64,000 nucleotides of DNA, from assembly GCA_965276815.1 (NCBI GenBank), contig CBDIBE010000009.1, positions 62,001-126,000 on the forward strand, in the 5' to 3' direction. This document shows positions 8,440 through 17,313 of this stretch, one piece after another (within the stretch, counting starts at the first letter, position 1; every line of letters starts with the position of its first letter). Position numbers and translations under genes: made by a program. The notes beneath the pieces are model-generated. The model was not told the origin of the DNA and ran no database searches. It was given only the letters and a program-made list of their open reading frames with translations. This stretch comes from JAVVHH01 sp965276815 (GTDB lineage: Bacteria; Pseudomonadota; Alphaproteobacteria; Acetobacterales; Acetobacteraceae).

Positions 8440-10230
8440 ATGGCGCCGCCGCTTCTTCTCCTGCAAGACATCCACCTCTCGCTGGGCACCGCGCCGCTGC
8501 TGCGCGGGGCCGAGCTGGGCGTGGGCGCTGGCGAACGCATCTGCCTGGTCGGCCGCAACGGATCCGGCAAGTCCACCATGCTGAAAGTCGCGGCAGGGTT
8601 GCTGACGCCGGATGGCGGAACGCGGTTCCTGCAGCCCGGCGCCACGGTGCGTTACCTGCCGCAAGAGCCCGATTTCGTTGGATTTGCGACCGCGCTCGAC
8701 TACGTGGAGGCCGGGCTTGGACCCGGCGACGACCCGCATCGTGCCCGGGCGCTGCTCGACCAACTCGGCCTGACCGGGGCCGAGGACCCCGCCTTACTCT
8801 CCGGCGGCCAGCAGCGCCGCTGCGCCATTGCGCGAACCTTGGCCCCATCCCCGGACCTGCTGCTGCTCGACGAGCCGACCAACCATCTCGACCTACCGGC
8901 GATCGAGTGGCTGGAGGCCGAGCTGGAGAGCTTGCGCGCCGGGCTGGTGCTGATCAGCCACGACCGCCGGCTGCTGGAGACGCTGACTCGCAGCATCGTC
9001 TGGCTCGAGGACGGGGTGACAAGGCGGATCGACCGCGGCTTCGCGCACTACGAGGCCTGGCGCGATGAGGTTGAGCAGCAAGCCGAGCGCGACGCGCACA
9101 AGCTGGGCCGGCAGATCGCCCGCGAGGAAGACTGGCTGCGCTACGGCGTGACCGCGCGGCGCAAGCGCAATGTGCGCCGGCTCGGCGACCTGCATGCGCT
9201 GCGGCAGTGGCGGCGGGAACTGGGCGGCGCCGCTTCGCCGCTCCGCCTGGCGGCGACCGAGGCCGACCTCTCCGGCAAGCTGGTGGCCGTCGCCGAGAAG
9301 GCCAGCAAGTCCTATGACGAGAAGCGCGTCGTGCGCGACCTGAACCTGCGGGTGCTGCGTGGCGACCGGCTCGGCATCGTCGGTCCGAACGGCGCCGGCA
9401 AGACGACGATCCTGAAGCTGCTCACCGGGGAGATCGCGCCGGATTCGGGCGAGGTCCGGGTCGGCACCAGCCTCGCCTCCATCACGCTCGACCAGCAGCG
9501 CGCCAGCCTTGACCCGGACGCGACGCTCGCCGACACGCTGACCGGCGGCGGGGGCGACACGGTGGTGGTCGGCGGGGAACGGCGGCACGTGATCGGCTAC
9601 ATGAAGGACTTCCTGTTCAAGCCGGAGCAGGCGCGCACGCCGGTGGGCGTGCTCTCGGGCGGCGAGCGGGGACGGCTGATGCTGGCCTGCGCCCTGGCCC
9701 GGCCGAGCAACCTGCTGGTGCTCGACGAGCCGACCAACGATCTCGACCTCGAGACGCTCGACCTGCTGCAGGAGATGCTGGCGGATTATCCCGGCACGGT
9801 CCTGCTGGTCAGCCATGACCGCGACTTCCTCGACCGGGTGGTGACCTCGACCCTGGCCGCCGAGGGCGAGGCGCGCTGGATCGAATACGCCGGCGGCTAC
9901 AGCGACATGCTTTTCCAGCGTGGCCCGGCGGCGCCGGCAGCAGAGGAGCGGCCGCGCGCCAAGCCGACCCAGGCGCCGTCACGGACGCCGAGCCGCAAGC
10001 TCTCCTTCAAGGACAAGCAGGCGCTGGAGACCCTGCCGGGGCGGATCGAGGCGATCCAGGTTGAGATCGCCCGCCTGCAGGCCAGGCTCGCCGACCCCGA
10101 CCTCTACCGGCGCGACCCGGCCGGGTTTCAGGCCGCCTCTTCAGCCCTTGCGCGGGCCGAGCAGGATCTCGCCGTATCAGAAGAGCGTTGGCTTGAACTC
10201 GAGATGCTGCGCGAGGAGCTGGAGGCGTGA
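8440..10230 (+). CDS. uup: ABC-F family ATPase Uup
   Basis: A 596-residue soluble protein with two ABC cassettes and no membrane domain. Cassette 1 has GRNGSGKST (~residue 40), LSGGQQRRCAIARTL and LLLLDEPTNHLD; cassette 2 has GPNGAGKTT (~residue 327), LSGGERGRLMLACAL and LLVLDEPTNDLD. An inter-domain linker rich in Arg/Glu and a C-terminal coiled coil (from ~residue 525, KLSFKDKQALETLPGRIEAIQ) mark Uup rather than EttA. Such proteins act on ribosomes and influence precise excision of transposons in E. coli. Its TGA overlaps the ATG of the small lipoprotein that follows. Confidence 0.92.
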   Translation: MAPPLLLLQDIHLSLGTAPLLRGAELGVGAGERICLVGRNGSGKSTMLKVAAGLLTPDGGTRFLQPGATVRYLPQEPDFVGFATALDYVEAGLGPGDDPHRARALLDQLGLTGAEDPALLSGGQQRRCAIARTLAPSPDLLLLDEPTNHLDLPAIEWLEAELESLRAGLVLISHDRRLLETLTRSIVWLEDGVTRRIDRGFAHYEAWRDEVEQQAERDAHKLGRQIAREEDWLRYGVTARRKRNVRRLGDLHALRQWRRELGGAASPLRLAATEADLSGKLVAVAEKASKSYDEKRVVRDLNLRVLRGDRLGIVGPNGAGKTTILKLLTGEIAPDSGEVRVGTSLASITLDQQRASLDPDATLADTLTGGGGDTVVVGGERRHVIGYMKDFLFKPEQARTPVGVLSGGERGRLMLACALARPSNLLVLDEPTNDLDLETLDLLQEMLADYPGTVLLVSHDRDFLDRVVTSTLAAEGEARWIEYAGGYSDMLFQRGPAAPAAEERPRAKPTQAPSRTPSRKLSFKDKQALETLPGRIEAIQVEIARLQARLADPDLYRRDPAGFQAASSALARAEQDLAVSEERWLELEMLREELEA

Positions 10231-10394
10231 TGCGACGTGCCGTCTTGTTGGGTGCCCTGCTTTTCCTGTCCGGCTGCGGCCTGTTCGCGGCGCCTTGCCG
10301 CGTCACCTCGGCTGCGCTGGACATCGTTCCCGTCGCCGGCCACGTCGCCGCCGCCCCAACCGATGCCTGCGCGCAGGCCATCGACCCCGGTTAA
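10230..10394 (+). CDS. Small DUF6726-type lipoprotein
   Basis: A 54-codon gene whose ATG shares its A with the TGA stop of uup. The product has a signal peptide with a lipobox LSGCGLF (Cys at residue 15), then AAPCRVTSAALDIVPVAGHVAAAPTDACAQAIDPG. The pattern of AAPCRV, a hydrophobic turn with PVAGHV and a final Asp/Cys segment is what I know from short alphaproteobacterial DUF6726 lipoproteins. Its function is unknown. The small size and the coupling to uup mean automated gene finders may miss it. Confidence 0.75.
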   Translation: MRRAVLLGALLFLSGCGLFAAPCRVTSAALDIVPVAGHVAAAPTDACAQAIDPG

Positions 10395-10440
10395 GGGATA
10401 TTCGATTGTCATTGACTGGCAACAAATCCAATCTGCCACC

Positions 10441-11505
10441 ATGACGATCATGAAGACCAACAGCCAATACGAGGATTGGCTCCGCACCCAGTGCCAGGTG
10501 GTCGAAGCCGACCTGAAGACGAAGCGTAAGCTAATGAAAACCAGCGCTTTCGCCTTTTTGCGCGGGACTTATTTCCGCTGGGCCGGGAAGATCGAGGAGA
10601 TCTGCCCCGAGCTCAGCGACGCTCCTGCCGTCCTCTCGGTGGGCGACTCGCATGTCGAGAATTTCGGCACCTGGCGCGACGCGGAGGGGCGGCTCGTGTG
10701 GGGCGTCAATGATTTTGACGAGGCGACCATGCTGCCGTACGCCTACGACCTTGTCCGGCTCGCCGCCAGCGCCTGCCTCGCGCCGAAAGCCAGGCTGTCC
10801 TACGGTGACGCCGCCGACGCCATCCTCGAGGGCTACCGGCGGGGCCTTTCGGATCCGCGGCCCACTCTGCTCGACGAGCAGGAAACCTGGATGCGCCCCT
10901 TCGTGAACTGCACTGACGAGGAACGCGACAAGTTCTGGGCCAAGCTGGCCGCCATCGAGCCGGTCGAGCTGGCGTCCGATCAACCCGGCCGCATCGCGCT
11001 GCAAGCCGGACTGCCGGCAGGCACCACCCCGAAGCGGATCGTTCCGACCGTCAAAGGTTGCGGCAGCCTTGGCCGGCCACGCTACGCCGCAACGGCCGGG
11101 TGGTGTGGCGGCCACATCGTCCGCGAGGCCAAAGCGCTTATCCCGTCGGCCTGGGACTGGGTGCACGAGCGCGGCAAAGCGCTGACCTCGCGCTACCTCG
11201 AAATCCCTTATGGGCGCCACCGCGCGCCCGACCCAACCCTGATGCTCAGCTCCGGTTTCATCGTCCGCCGGGTCGCCGCCGACGCCCGCAGGGTCGAGCT
11301 GGGCCCCGAAGCCGGCCGCCAACTCGGGCGCCGTCTGCTCGGCGCCATGGGCGCCGATCTCGCCTCAATCCACAGCGCCGAACCAGGCGCGGCGTCCGTG
11401 AACGCCGATTTCGAGCACCGCAAACCCAACTGGCTGCGAGGAGCCGGCAGGGCAGCCGCCGACTGGGTCGAGCGCGACTATGAGAAGTGGCACGCCAACG
11501 GCTAG
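10441..11505 (+). CDS. DUF2252 family protein
   Basis: A 354-residue protein of the DUF2252 family, which is distantly related to aminoglycoside-phosphotransferase-like kinases. Family landmarks are FLRGTYFRWA near residue 42, VLSVGDSHVENFGTWRDAEGRLVWGVNDFDEA (~residues 65-97, the GDxHxxNFG and NDFDE motifs) and the helical YAYDLVRLAAS that follows. The biochemical role is not established. The ATG at 10441 is chosen because the upstream in-frame codons lie in the DUF6726 lipoprotein gene; an alternative ATG is at 10450. The stop codon lies inside a strong hairpin (11501-11544). Confidence 0.85.
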   Translation: MTIMKTNSQYEDWLRTQCQVVEADLKTKRKLMKTSAFAFLRGTYFRWAGKIEEICPELSDAPAVLSVGDSHVENFGTWRDAEGRLVWGVNDFDEATMLPYAYDLVRLAASACLAPKARLSYGDAADAILEGYRRGLSDPRPTLLDEQETWMRPFVNCTDEERDKFWAKLAAIEPVELASDQPGRIALQAGLPAGTTPKRIVPTVKGCGSLGRPRYAATAGWCGGHIVREAKALIPSAWDWVHERGKALTSRYLEIPYGRHRAPDPTLMLSSGFIVRRVAADARRVELGPEAGRQLGRRLLGAMGADLASIHSAEPGAASVNADFEHRKPNWLRGAGRAAADWVERDYEKWHANG

Positions 11506-11544
11506 ACCGCTATCGCCCTGACTGTGTCAGGGCGGCGGTCTAGC
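11501..11544. terminator. Long hairpin at the end of the DUF2252 gene
   Basis: A 10-bp stem (11501-11510 with 11535-11544) stacks on a 9-bp stem (11514-11522 with 11526-11534), with a 3-nt bulge and a TGT loop; all 19 pairs are perfect. It contains the DUF2252 stop codon. No clear T-tract follows, so it may terminate weakly or protect the 3' end. It abuts the left end of the IS110-family element. IS110-type elements often use REP-like palindromes as targets, so it may also be the insertion target. Confidence 0.55.
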
Positions 11545-11559
11545 TACTTTGGTGGCGAG

Positions 11560-11828
11560 CAACTTTGTCGCATGACTGGCGTCGCTGTCGCGATTCCAGT
11601 CAGTCTCCACCGAGATTTCGACCCGCCAGGGATGAAACTGTGGCAGCGTGTGTTGGTCGTCGGCGGAGAGGTCGGCTTCGCTCTGTGGTGCGTTCGAGCC
11701 CGTCAGTCAGTGGGACCCGGGGTTCCCCCAAGCACCCCCAATTGCGCCACGGACCGCGAGGTCCCGGAGCGCGCTGTCTAGAGTCTACTCCTTGGGTGCC
11801 CTGCGCCGGCGATGGCAACGCAACCCTT
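11560..11828 (+). ncRNA. Candidate bridge RNA region of the IS110-family element
   Basis: IS110 elements with a long non-coding left end encode a structured guide (bridge) RNA upstream of the transposase. Here about 300 nt without a credible gene precede the ATG at 11843. Short complementary segments are visible, such as GACTGG (near 11574) with CCAGTC (near 11597), and a GGGG/CCCC pairing near 11716-11727. I have not folded it and cannot mark the target- and donor-binding loops. The assignment rests on position and family knowledge. Confidence 0.4.
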
Positions 11829-11842
11829 AGGAGGCCGCGGTC

Positions 11843-13084
11843 ATGGAGGTTCTCTATCCACGCTGTGCCGGTCTGGACGTGCATAAGGATACGGTGGTCG
11901 CCTGCGTTCGGGTGGCCGAGGGCGGCAAGGCCCGGACCGAGGTGCGCAGCTTTGCGACGACCACGCCGGGATTATTGGCCTTGAGTGAGTGGCTGGCGGC
12001 GAACGGCTGCACGCACGTCGCCATGGAGTCCACCGGGGTTTACTGGAAGCCGGTCTGGAACATCCTGGCCGATGGCGAGGTTACGCTGATCCTGGCCAAC
12101 GCCGTGCATGTCAAGAACGTGCCCGGCCGCAAGACCGACGTCGCCGATGCCGTTTGGCTTGCGGATCTGCTGGCGCACGGGCTGATCCGGCCGAGCTTTG
12201 TGCCGGAACCGGCAACCCAGGCCATGCGTGCGCTGCTGCGCACCCGCAAGCAGCTGGTTGGCGAACAGGCCAGCCACATCCAGCGCATCCAGAAGGTGCT
12301 GGAGGACGCCAACCTCAAACTCGCCTCGGTATTGACCGACATCATGGGGATGAGTGGCCGCGCCATTCTGACCGCGCTGATCGAGGGCGAGCGCGAGCCT
12401 GACAGGTTGCTCGCCTTGATCGACCGCCGGGTCAAGGCCCCGCGGGACAAGGTCCGTGCCGCCTTATGCGGGCGCATCACGGAGCGGCACCGCTTCCTGT
12501 TACGGCTGCACCTGCGTCAGATCGACGCCCTGAACGATGCGGTCGCCGAGATCGACCAAGAGGTGGACCGCGACCTCGCGCCTTTTCGCAAAGCGGTCCG
12601 CCTGTTGCGGACCATTCCCGGGGTGAGTGACCTCAGTGCTCAGGTCATCGTCTCTGAAATCGGCATCGACATGAGCCGCTTTGCGACCGCTGGCCACCTG
12701 ATCTCATGGGCCGGGCTGTGTCCGCGCAGTGACGAGAGTGCCGGCAAACGGCGCTCGACCCGCCTGCGCAAAGGGGCACCGTGGCTGAAGACCACGCTGA
12801 TCCAGTGCGCCTGGGCCGGGGCGCGGACAAAGGCCAGCTATCTGCATGCCCAATACCGCCGCGTCGCCCAGCGCCGTGGGCCGAAGAAGGCTGTTTGCGC
12901 TGTTGCCGCCTCCATCCTCACTGCCGCGTTCCATATGCTGCGCGACAACGTCGTGTATCGCGACCTCGGCCCAGACCACCTTCAGCAAAACACGCCACAG
13001 GCCCAAGCCAAGCGTCTGGCACATCGGATCGCCAAGCTGGGCTTCACTTGCACGATCGCCCCAGCAGCTCTCGTTTCTGTCTAG
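11843..13084 (+). CDS. IS110-family transposase (DEDD recombinase)
   Basis: A 413-residue transposase. The N-terminal RuvC-like domain (DEDD_Tnp_IS110) has Asp12 in GLDVHKD, Glu62 in MESTGVYW, and Asp99 and Asp102 in KTDVADA. The C-terminal Transposase_20 domain starts with LLRTIPGVSDLSAQVIVSEIG and carries DESAGKRR, where Ser299 aligns with the catalytic serine of the family. A perfect AGGAGG ribosome site (11829-11834) lies 8 nt before the ATG. The gene is uninterrupted. It sits between DUF2252 and the 3' end of the DUF1028 gene, whose stop is only 13 nt beyond this stop on the other strand. Confidence 0.95.
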   Translation: MEVLYPRCAGLDVHKDTVVACVRVAEGGKARTEVRSFATTTPGLLALSEWLAANGCTHVAMESTGVYWKPVWNILADGEVTLILANAVHVKNVPGRKTDVADAVWLADLLAHGLIRPSFVPEPATQAMRALLRTRKQLVGEQASHIQRIQKVLEDANLKLASVLTDIMGMSGRAILTALIEGEREPDRLLALIDRRVKAPRDKVRAALCGRITERHRFLLRLHLRQIDALNDAVAEIDQEVDRDLAPFRKAVRLLRTIPGVSDLSAQVIVSEIGIDMSRFATAGHLISWAGLCPRSDESAGKRRSTRLRKGAPWLKTTLIQCAWAGARTKASYLHAQYRRVAQRRGPKKAVCAVAASILTAAFHMLRDNVVYRDLGPDHLQQNTPQAQAKRLAHRIAKLGFTCTIAPAALVSV

Positions 13085-13096
13085 GGCGACGTTGCT

Positions 13097-13813
13097 CTAA
13101 CGCCGCAATCTGAGGTCGAGGCCGCGGGCGATCCAGCCGGCTTCGATCTGGTCGAGATCGGTCACCCCGGACGGATTGGCCCGGCCCGGCCGTGTCGCCA
13201 GCCCCGGCAACACGTCGCGCCGCCACAGCTCGACCAAACGGTCCAGCTCGCTCAGCGGATCCTCATGGTCGTCCACCCGCAGGTTGAGGTCTGGGAAATC
13301 CTCCGTCGTCACCAGCACCATGCAAGCCGACTGCCGTCCGCGACGGTCGCCGCCGGCGCTCTGGCCGGCTAGCATCGCCTGCATCAGCCGCTCCGGCAAA
13401 GACAGGTCCGCGCCGGCCATCGCCGCCAGCGTGTCCGAGACGACGGCCTCACTCGCCAGCATGTTCCCGGCCACGCTGATGCCCGGCGCCTGCTCGCTGC
13501 CGCACCACATGACGCAGTTCTCGCCCGTCCAGGCCGCCGCGCGCCCATGCCGATCCACCGCGTGGACCTGCCGCAGCCCACGACCCTCATCGCCGGCCAG
13601 CGCACCCTCGATCGCCGCCGCCGGGGCCAGGCCGCGCGCCATCCCGTCCAGCACCGCGGGGCCCAGATAGCGGTTGGTCATACTCTGGGTGGAGACCGCG
13701 CCCACCCTGGCTCGCACGAACGGGCAGCTCGCGCCGACGGCGAAGGCGCAGGTGGCAACGGCGACCGCGAAGGCGCCGGTCACCTTGTCATGTATCACGA
13801 TGGACCACGTCAT
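13097..13813 (-). CDS. DUF1028 family protein
   Basis: A 238-residue Ntn-hydrolase-fold-like protein of the DUF1028 family. It begins MTWSIVIHDKVTGAFAVAVATCAFAVG and continues with the family features GAVSTQSMTNRYLGP, RQVHAVDRHGRAAAWTG and GISVAGNML. The start at 13811-13813 is chosen because the family begins at this point; upstream codons are the antisense of the malate synthase leader. The function is unknown; genomic neighbours in other bacteria often include peptidases. The final residues (GLDLRLRR) lie next to the IS110 right end, so the natural C-terminus may have been replaced by the insertion. Confidence 0.85.
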   Translation of the reverse strand: MTWSIVIHDKVTGAFAVAVATCAFAVGASCPFVRARVGAVSTQSMTNRYLGPAVLDGMARGLAPAAAIEGALAGDEGRGLRQVHAVDRHGRAAAWTGENCVMWCGSEQAPGISVAGNMLASEAVVSDTLAAMAGADLSLPERLMQAMLAGQSAGGDRRGRQSACMVLVTTEDFPDLNLRVDDHEDPLSELDRLVELWRRDVLPGLATRPGRANPSGVTDLDQIEAGWIARGLDLRLRR

Positions 13814-13898
13814 TGCTCGGCCCTTCCTTGCGCATTGCCGCCCGCACCCGCATACAGCCGCGCCGAGCGGGGCGAAAGACGCGAAGGACGGACACGGG

Positions 13899-16055
13899 AT
13901 GGATCGGGTTGAGGCTGCAGAGCTGCACGTCGCGCGCGAATTGCACGAATTCATCAGAGAGGCGCTGCCGGGTACGGGCGTCCAGCCGGAGGCGTTCTGG
14001 AGCGGCCTTGCTTCGCTGATCCGCGACCTTGCACCGCAAAACGCCGCTCTCCTCGCCCGCCGCGACGAGCTGCAGCAGCAGGTCGACCGCTGGCATCTCG
14101 ACCACAAGGGCAGCGATCTCGACCAGCACGAATACCAGGAGTTCCTGCGCGCAATTGGCTATCTGCAGCCGGAGCCGCCGCAATTTCAGATCGGCACGAC
14201 GCACGTCGATCCGGAGATCGCCACGATCGCCGGGCCGCAACTCGTCGTCCCGGTCTCGAACGCCCGGTATGCGCTGAACGCCGCGAATGCGCGCTGGGGC
14301 AGCCTTTATGACGCGCTTTACGGGACTGACGCGCTGCCCGAGACCGACGGCGCCACGCGCGGCCGCGGCTTCAATCCGGTGCGCGGCGCCAAGGTTGTGG
14401 CGAAGGCCAAGGAGGTGCTTGACCAGGCCGCCCCGCTCGCCGCCGGGTCACATGCCGACGCCACTGGCTACGCGATGCGCGATGGCATCCTTTCGGTCAC
14501 GACGGGCTCCGGCAGCACGGGCCTTGCCAATCCGGCACAATTCGCCGGCTACCGCGGCGAATCCGCCGCCCCGTCCGCGATCCTGCTGCAGCATAATGGG
14601 ATCCACATCGAGGTCCGCATCGATCGCCAGAATAGGATCGGCGCCACCGACCCGGCTGGCGTCGCCGACGTGCTGCTAGAATCCGCCATCACCACCATCC
14701 AGGACCTCGAAGACAGCGTCGCCGCGGTGGACGCCGCGGACAAGGTGGCCGTCTACCGGAACTGGCTCGGCCTGATGAAGGGTGACCTCTCGGCCAGCTT
14801 CGAGAAGGATGGCAAGACCCTGACCCGGCGGCTCGAGCGGGACCGGGAATACACCGCCCCGGCGGGCGGCAAGCTGATCTTGGCGGGCCGCAGCCTGATG
14901 CTGGTGCGCAATGTCGGCCACCATATGTACACGGATGCGGTGCTGGACGGCGAAAAAGAGGTGCCGGAAGGCATGCTCGACGCCGCGGTGACCGCAATGA
15001 TCGCGATCCACGACCTGCGCACCGGAGGTCCGGTCAAAAACAGCCGGGCGGGCTCGGTCTATATCGTCAAGCCGAAGATGCATGGCCCGAACGAAGTCGC
15101 CTTCGCCGCAGAAATTTTTGCTCGGGTCGAAGCCATGCTCGGCCTCGCGCCGAACACGCTTAAAATGGGCATCATGGACGAAGAGCGCCGGACCAGCGCC
15201 AACCTTGCCGCTTGCATCCACGCCGCCGCCGACCGCGTCGTGTTCATCAACACGGGCTTCCTCGATCGCACCGGGGACGAAATCCATACCTCGATGGAAG
15301 CCGGCCCGATGATCCGCAAGAGCGAGATGCGGAACACGGCCTGGATCAAGGCTTATGAGGACCGCAACGTCGATATCGGCCTCGCCTGCGGCCTGCGCGG
15401 ACGGGCGCAGATCGGCAAGGGCATGTGGGCCGCCCCGGACCGGATGGCCGATATGTTGGAGCAAAAAATCGGTCATCCCAAAGCCGGCGCCAACACTGCC
15501 TGGGTCCCCTCGCCCACCGCAGCCACTTTGCACGCGCTCCACTACCTTCAGGTTAACGTGGCCGCGCGGCAGGCCGAACTGGGCGGGCATAACCGGGGCA
15601 GCTTGTCGGACCTGCTTACCATCCCCGTCGCAGACCGCCCCAATTGGGCGCCCGACGATGTGCAGCAGGAGCTGGACAACAACGCTCAGGGCATTTTGGG
15701 GTATGTCGTCCGTTGGATCGACCAGGGCGTCGGCTGCTCGAAAGTCCCGGATATCCACGATGTCGGGCTGATGGAGGACCGTGCGACGCTGCGCATCAGC
15801 AGCCAGCACATCGCCAATTGGCTGCACCAAGGCGTGGTGAGCGAGGCGCAGGTGCGGGAGACGCTGCAGCGGATGGCGGCGGTGGTGGACCGACAGAACG
15901 CGAGCGACCCGCAATACCGAAAGATGGCGGACAACCTGGACGCCCCGGCGTTTCAGGCTGCGTGCGACTTGATCTTCAAGGGCCGGGAGCAGCCGAACGG
16001 CTATACCGAGTTCATCCTGCACGCGCGCCGGCGCGAGGCGAAGGCCGTCGGGTAA
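13899..16055 (+). CDS. glcB: Malate synthase G
   Basis: A 718-residue cytosolic enzyme that condenses glyoxylate with acetyl-CoA to give malate. The length matches isoform G (about 720) rather than A (about 530). Recognisable segments are EDSVAAVDAADK (~residue 268), RSLMLVRNVGHHMYTDAV, KPKMHGPNEVAFAAEIF, MDEERRTSANLAACI (~residue 427) and NTGFLDRTGDEIHTSMEAGPM. I use the ATG at 13899; the frame is open back to 13674 but those codons oppose DUF1028. No isocitrate lyase or glycolate oxidase gene is adjacent, so the glyoxylate source is elsewhere. A 6-bp hairpin lies just past the stop (16058-16077). Confidence 0.95.
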   Translation: MDRVEAAELHVARELHEFIREALPGTGVQPEAFWSGLASLIRDLAPQNAALLARRDELQQQVDRWHLDHKGSDLDQHEYQEFLRAIGYLQPEPPQFQIGTTHVDPEIATIAGPQLVVPVSNARYALNAANARWGSLYDALYGTDALPETDGATRGRGFNPVRGAKVVAKAKEVLDQAAPLAAGSHADATGYAMRDGILSVTTGSGSTGLANPAQFAGYRGESAAPSAILLQHNGIHIEVRIDRQNRIGATDPAGVADVLLESAITTIQDLEDSVAAVDAADKVAVYRNWLGLMKGDLSASFEKDGKTLTRRLERDREYTAPAGGKLILAGRSLMLVRNVGHHMYTDAVLDGEKEVPEGMLDAAVTAMIAIHDLRTGGPVKNSRAGSVYIVKPKMHGPNEVAFAAEIFARVEAMLGLAPNTLKMGIMDEERRTSANLAACIHAAADRVVFINTGFLDRTGDEIHTSMEAGPMIRKSEMRNTAWIKAYEDRNVDIGLACGLRGRAQIGKGMWAAPDRMADMLEQKIGHPKAGANTAWVPSPTAATLHALHYLQVNVAARQAELGGHNRGSLSDLLTIPVADRPNWAPDDVQQELDNNAQGILGYVVRWIDQGVGCSKVPDIHDVGLMEDRATLRISSQHIANWLHQGVVSEAQVRETLQRMAAVVDRQNASDPQYRKMADNLDAPAFQAACDLIFKGREQPNGYTEFILHARRREAKAVG

Positions 16056-16239
16056 CATCCAGTTCGCGGTTACTGGAACACGCGGACAGCAATGGTGATC
16101 TCCAAATTGGCACCGACCATCCAAGTCAGGACCGAGAGGCACGTCTCAACGCCAGCCAAGCGTGCGTCGTAAGTCGCTACCTCTGTCGCAGCCAGTTCCA
16201 TCATCGAGCGTAAGCGATTTAGCCGCGGGTTTGCGCGGA

Positions 16240-16314
16240 TGGTGGGCGCGACAGGGATTGAACCTGTGACCCCCGCCATGTCAAGGCGATGCTCTACCGC
16301 TGAGCTACGCGCCC
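16240..16314 (-). tRNA. tRNA-Val (GAC)
   Basis: On the minus strand the sequence folds as a full cloverleaf. Acceptor GGGCGCG pairs with CGCGCCC, the D-arm contains AGCTCAGCGGTAGAGC, the anticodon loop CTTGACATG carries GAC, and the T-arm is GGTTCAATCC. The encoded CCA lies at 16240-16242 with discriminator A at 16243. A GAC anticodon decodes Val GUC/GUU codons. It stands alone between malate synthase and the N-formylglutamate amidohydrolase. Confidence 0.97.
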
Positions 16315-16410
16315 ATCCGCTTGCGCCGCACAACCGCGGCGCGCGGCTCCTTTAGAACGGAGCTATCTCGCACGCAAGGCAGGTGACAGACAGGGGTGCG
16401 CCGGGCTTCA

Positions 16411-17313
16411 ATGCACGCTATGGACCACCCGATGCCCCTCAAGCAGGCTGCGCTCGCTGATAGCCAGGACCAAGCGCCATACCGGATCACCGAGCCGCCG
16501 GAGCAGACGGCGCCGCTCGTTTTCGCCTCCGCGCACTCGGGCCGCGATTACCCGGCCAATTTCCTGGAATCCACGCGGCTCGACGCGGTCGCCCTGCGGC
16601 GGAGCGAGGACAGCTTTGTAGACGAGCTGTTCTCGGGGGCGACCCGGGCCGGCGCTCCCTTGCTCGCCGCCTGTTTCGCGCGGGCGTATTGCGACCCGAA
16701 CCGCGAGGCTTGGGAACTCGACCCGGCCATGTTCGCCGATGCGCTCCCATCGTGGGTCAATACCACCAGCGCCCGCGTTGGCGCCGGGTTGGGCACGCTG
16801 GCCCGCGTGGTCGCGTCCGGCGAAGCGATCTACCGCCGCAAACTCGCGTTTGTGGAGGCCGAGCACCGGGTGCACGCGTATTGGGAACCCTATCACGAAG
16901 CCCTGCAAGCCCTGCTCGACACGACCAAGTCACGGTTTGGCGCCTGCCTGCTCATCGATTGCCACTCCATGCCGGCGCAAAGCTGCGGCCCAGGGCGCGG
17001 TACCCCGGACATCGTCCTCGGCGACGCGCACGGTACGGCGTGCTCTCCCCGGATCACTCGCGCCGCGGAGGCCTTGCTGACCGGGATGGGCTATCAGGTG
17101 CGGCGCAACGACCCGTACTCTGGTGGCTACGTGACACGGCATTACGGCCGGCCCCGCGAGTCCGTCCATGCGCTGCAGATCGAAGTGGCACGTAACCTCT
17201 ATATGGATGAGCTGCGCTTCCTGCACGGAATAGGCTTTGCCGCGGTGCAGCGAGACCTGACAACTCTCGCGCGCGAGCTTGCCCGGCAAGCGCCGGAGCT
17301 GCTGCGGACGTAA
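16411..17313 (+). CDS. N-formylglutamate amidohydrolase family protein
   Basis: A protein of about 300 residues in the N-formylglutamate amidohydrolase (FGase) family, which hydrolyses N-formyl-L-glutamate in histidine degradation; some members act on other N-formyl amino acids. Characteristic segments are VFASAHSGRDYP (~residue 35), RSEDSFVDELF, LIDCHSMPA (metal His) and NDPYSGGYVTRHYGRP, followed by LQIEVARNLYMDE. Starts are uncertain: GTG 16396, ATG 16411 and ATG 16420 are all in frame. No hut genes are adjacent. The stop codon (17311-17313) is immediately next to, and on the opposite strand overlaps, the T-tract of the sRNA terminator. Confidence 0.88.
   Translation: MHAMDHPMPLKQAALADSQDQAPYRITEPPEQTAPLVFASAHSGRDYPANFLESTRLDAVALRRSEDSFVDELFSGATRAGAPLLAACFARAYCDPNREAWELDPAMFADALPSWVNTTSARVGAGLGTLARVVASGEAIYRRKLAFVEAEHRVHAYWEPYHEALQALLDTTKSRFGACLLIDCHSMPAQSCGPGRGTPDIVLGDAHGTACSPRITRAAEALLTGMGYQVRRNDPYSGGYVTRHYGRPRESVHALQIEVARNLYMDELRFLHGIGFAAVQRDLTTLARELARQAPELLRT

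Larger units (their letters stand above)
11545..13084 (+). mobile_element. IS110-family insertion sequence (ends approximate)
   Basis: The element consists of a roughly 300-nt non-coding left part and one transposase gene. IS110-family elements lack long inverted repeats and usually make no target duplications, so boundaries cannot be read off directly. The hexamer GTCTAG occurs at 11539-11544 and again at 13079-13084, a possible repeated core at the junctions. If correct, the right end would coincide with the transposase stop, which is unusually tight. The true right end could extend some tens of bases into the DUF1028 gene. The copy appears intact because the transposase frame is full length with all catalytic residues. 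Confidence 0.75.

Noticed and set aside
11774..11781. CTGTCTAG also found at 13077-13084, as possible IS ends
   Set aside because: This would place the left end within the presumed non-coding leader and leave only about 60 nt before the transposase, too short for a bridge RNA. It is kept only as an alternative.
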